DNA of 55,604 bases from an uncultured Neomegalonema sp. (lineage in GTDB: Bacteria; Pseudomonadota; Alphaproteobacteria; Rhodobacterales; Rhodobacteraceae), in the NCBI GenBank assembly GCA_938008165.1, contig CALLLP010000037.1, positions 1 through 55,604 of the forward strand, read 5' to 3'. Under the pieces are notes generated by a model. That model worked only from the letters and a program-made list of their open reading frames with translations, searched no databases and was not told the DNA's origin. Positions 54,898 through 55,604 of the stretch are shown one piece after another. Within the stretch, counting starts at the first letter, position 1; the number at the start of each line of letters is the position of its first letter. Both the position numbers and the translations under genes were made by a program.

Positions 54898-55604
54898 ATG
54901 ACCACCACGGGTTTGACGCCGAGTAAAACGCTCACCCTCTACGGCAAGAGCGTGGATGCCCTGTTCGGTGCCAGTGCGGTTCCGCCTTCGATGCTGGCGG
55001 GCAATATCACCAAGAAAACGATTTCTGGGGCAAAATCTGCGGAATATTTCGATGGCGCTCTCGTGCAGGTCAGCGGGTATCGTCATGGTGACGAGGGCAG
55101 GCCCGTAAAACTGCCGAAACCCGTTATGATGCTTCTGGCCGGTGCTCCGAAGGACGAGTGTGACGAGGAGGATCCGGCGGAAAAGGTCTTTCCGGTTAAA
55201 AAATATCACCGATGGACGATCGATCACGATGCGGAAACGGTGGCGTTCGATCTGCTGGAAACGGATATTGCCGGGGCGCTTGGTGGCGGCAATGTCGAGG
55301 ATGATTTCGACGGCGCTGCGGCCGCGGCGGTGGTTGCGGGCGCTGGCGCGGGTTTTACGCTGCGCGGGGCCGATGGGCGGCTTTATTACGTGCCGGAAGG
55401 GTTGGACCGCTATGAAGTGCTCGATAACGCGGATCGGTCACCTTTATTAATCGCACCCGGTCACGATCGCGATGACCTGACGGTCCGTGAGTTGATCGAT
55501 GACGGTACCGGAGGAGCGATCCAATCCCGCGCGATGATGCAGAGCCGCGCGATGATGCAGAGCCGCGCGATGATGCAGAGCCGCGCGATGATGCAGAGCC
55601 GCGC
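54898..55604 (+). CDS. Repeat-tailed protein, candidate multi-core RiPP precursor (3' partial)
   Basis: An open frame from the ATG at 54898 (GAAGGGG ahead) that runs off the window, so the C-terminus is missing. Residues 1-210 form an acidic, mostly soluble-looking part with no recognised domain; it contains YFDGALVQVSGYRHGDEG, a single Cys at 88 and an Ala/Gly-rich stretch at 139-152. After DDGTGGAIQS the protein becomes perfect RAMMQS repeats (from residue 211), four complete within the window. No signal peptide is seen. The leader-plus-repeats layout beside YcaO, TfuA and a peptidase is what a multi-core modified-peptide precursor would look like; a structural repeat tail is the alternative. 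Confidence 0.75.
   Translation, partial: MTTTGLTPSKTLTLYGKSVDALFGASAVPPSMLAGNITKKTISGAKSAEYFDGALVQVSGYRHGDEGRPVKLPKPVMMLLAGAPKDECDEEDPAEKVFPVKKYHRWTIDHDAETVAFDLLETDIAGALGGGNVEDDFDGAAAAAVVAGAGAGFTLRGADGRLYYVPEGLDRYEVLDNADRSPLLIAPGHDRDDLTVRELIDDGTGGAIQSRAMMQSRAMMQSRAMMQSRAMMQSR
55528..55604 (+). repeat. 18-bp perfect tandem repeat coding RAMMQS
   Basis: Four identical copies of CGCGCGATGATGCAGAGC at 55528-55545, 55546-55563, 55564-55581 and 55582-55599, then five bases of a fifth at the window end. The copies are in frame with the protein starting at 54898 and have no synonymous variation. Array length is unknown. Confidence 0.97.

Noticed and set aside
55528..55604. CRISPR-like array
   Set aside because: The repeats are directly joined with no spacers and are in frame within a protein-coding sequence.
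1..55604. tRNA, rRNA, prophage or intact IS elements
   Set aside because: No cloverleaf-like sequence, integrase, transposase or phage structural genes were recognised on either strand.

Overview
The window looks like an alphaproteobacterial chromosome segment, most likely from the Rhodobacterales or a close relative. Base composition is GC-rich. It carries an Aap/Bzt-type acidic and neutral amino-acid ABC transporter, a RegA/ActR redox response regulator, an ATP12-type F1-ATPase chaperone, a PhaR-type regulator and a CreA homologue, a set of genes familiar from that group. Both ends look unusual: the first ~380 bases are AT-richer than the rest, and the last bases run into an exact 18-base tandem repeat where the window, and perhaps the contig, stops. 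I saw no rRNA, tRNA, CRISPR array, intact insertion sequence or prophage.

Layout: (i) 0.4-7.3 kb holds a beta-keto acid cleavage enzyme with a short-chain dehydrogenase, and two related ABC exporter half-transporters flanking a second dehydrogenase and a Tat-type YHS protein. (ii) 7.6-10.3 kb is a stop/start-overlapping operon fluC - pseudouridine synthase - HAD phosphatase - ATP12 chaperone, followed by a thioredoxin-fold protein and a gamma-glutamyltransferase. (iii) 12.5-17 kb is the fatty-acid synthesis cluster fabD-fabG-acpP-fabF-mltG. (iv) 17.5-29.3 kb is housekeeping: uvrB, cbiB, an S9 peptidase, ubiX, a 57-residue YdcH-like gene, a class I amidotransferase, a short PhaC-like enzyme divergent from phaR, dapD, a lipoprotein and metC. 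(v) 29.6-35 kb is aapJQMP with a greatly enlarged AapM. (vi) 35-42.2 kb is mixed: two EamA exporters, an AhpD-like protein, regA without regB or senC, an LCAT-like lipoprotein, an FAD oxidoreductase, creA and a rhomboid protease. (vii) 42.4-45.2 kb is a branched-chain amino-acid-type uptake set with a binding protein and two ATPases but no permeases.

The most interesting part is 45.3-55.6 kb. A same-strand run encodes an ABC-exporter-like membrane protein whose nucleotide-binding domain has lost its catalytic motifs, a stand-alone cyclic-nucleotide-binding protein, a 1064-residue zinc-ribbon/class III nucleotide cyclase/NTPase/TPR-like protein, a YcaO enzyme, a TfuA protein, a HETGH zinc metallopeptidase, and a protein with a 210-residue acidic N-terminal part followed by perfect RAMMQS repeats. 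YcaO with TfuA is the known pair for backbone thioamide formation. The last gene therefore looks like a multi-core substrate of an undescribed modified-peptide (RiPP) pathway, with the peptidase as a candidate maturase and the cyclase/cNMP/pseudo-ABC module as a candidate regulator or exporter. The genomic association is seen directly; the biochemical roles are inferred.
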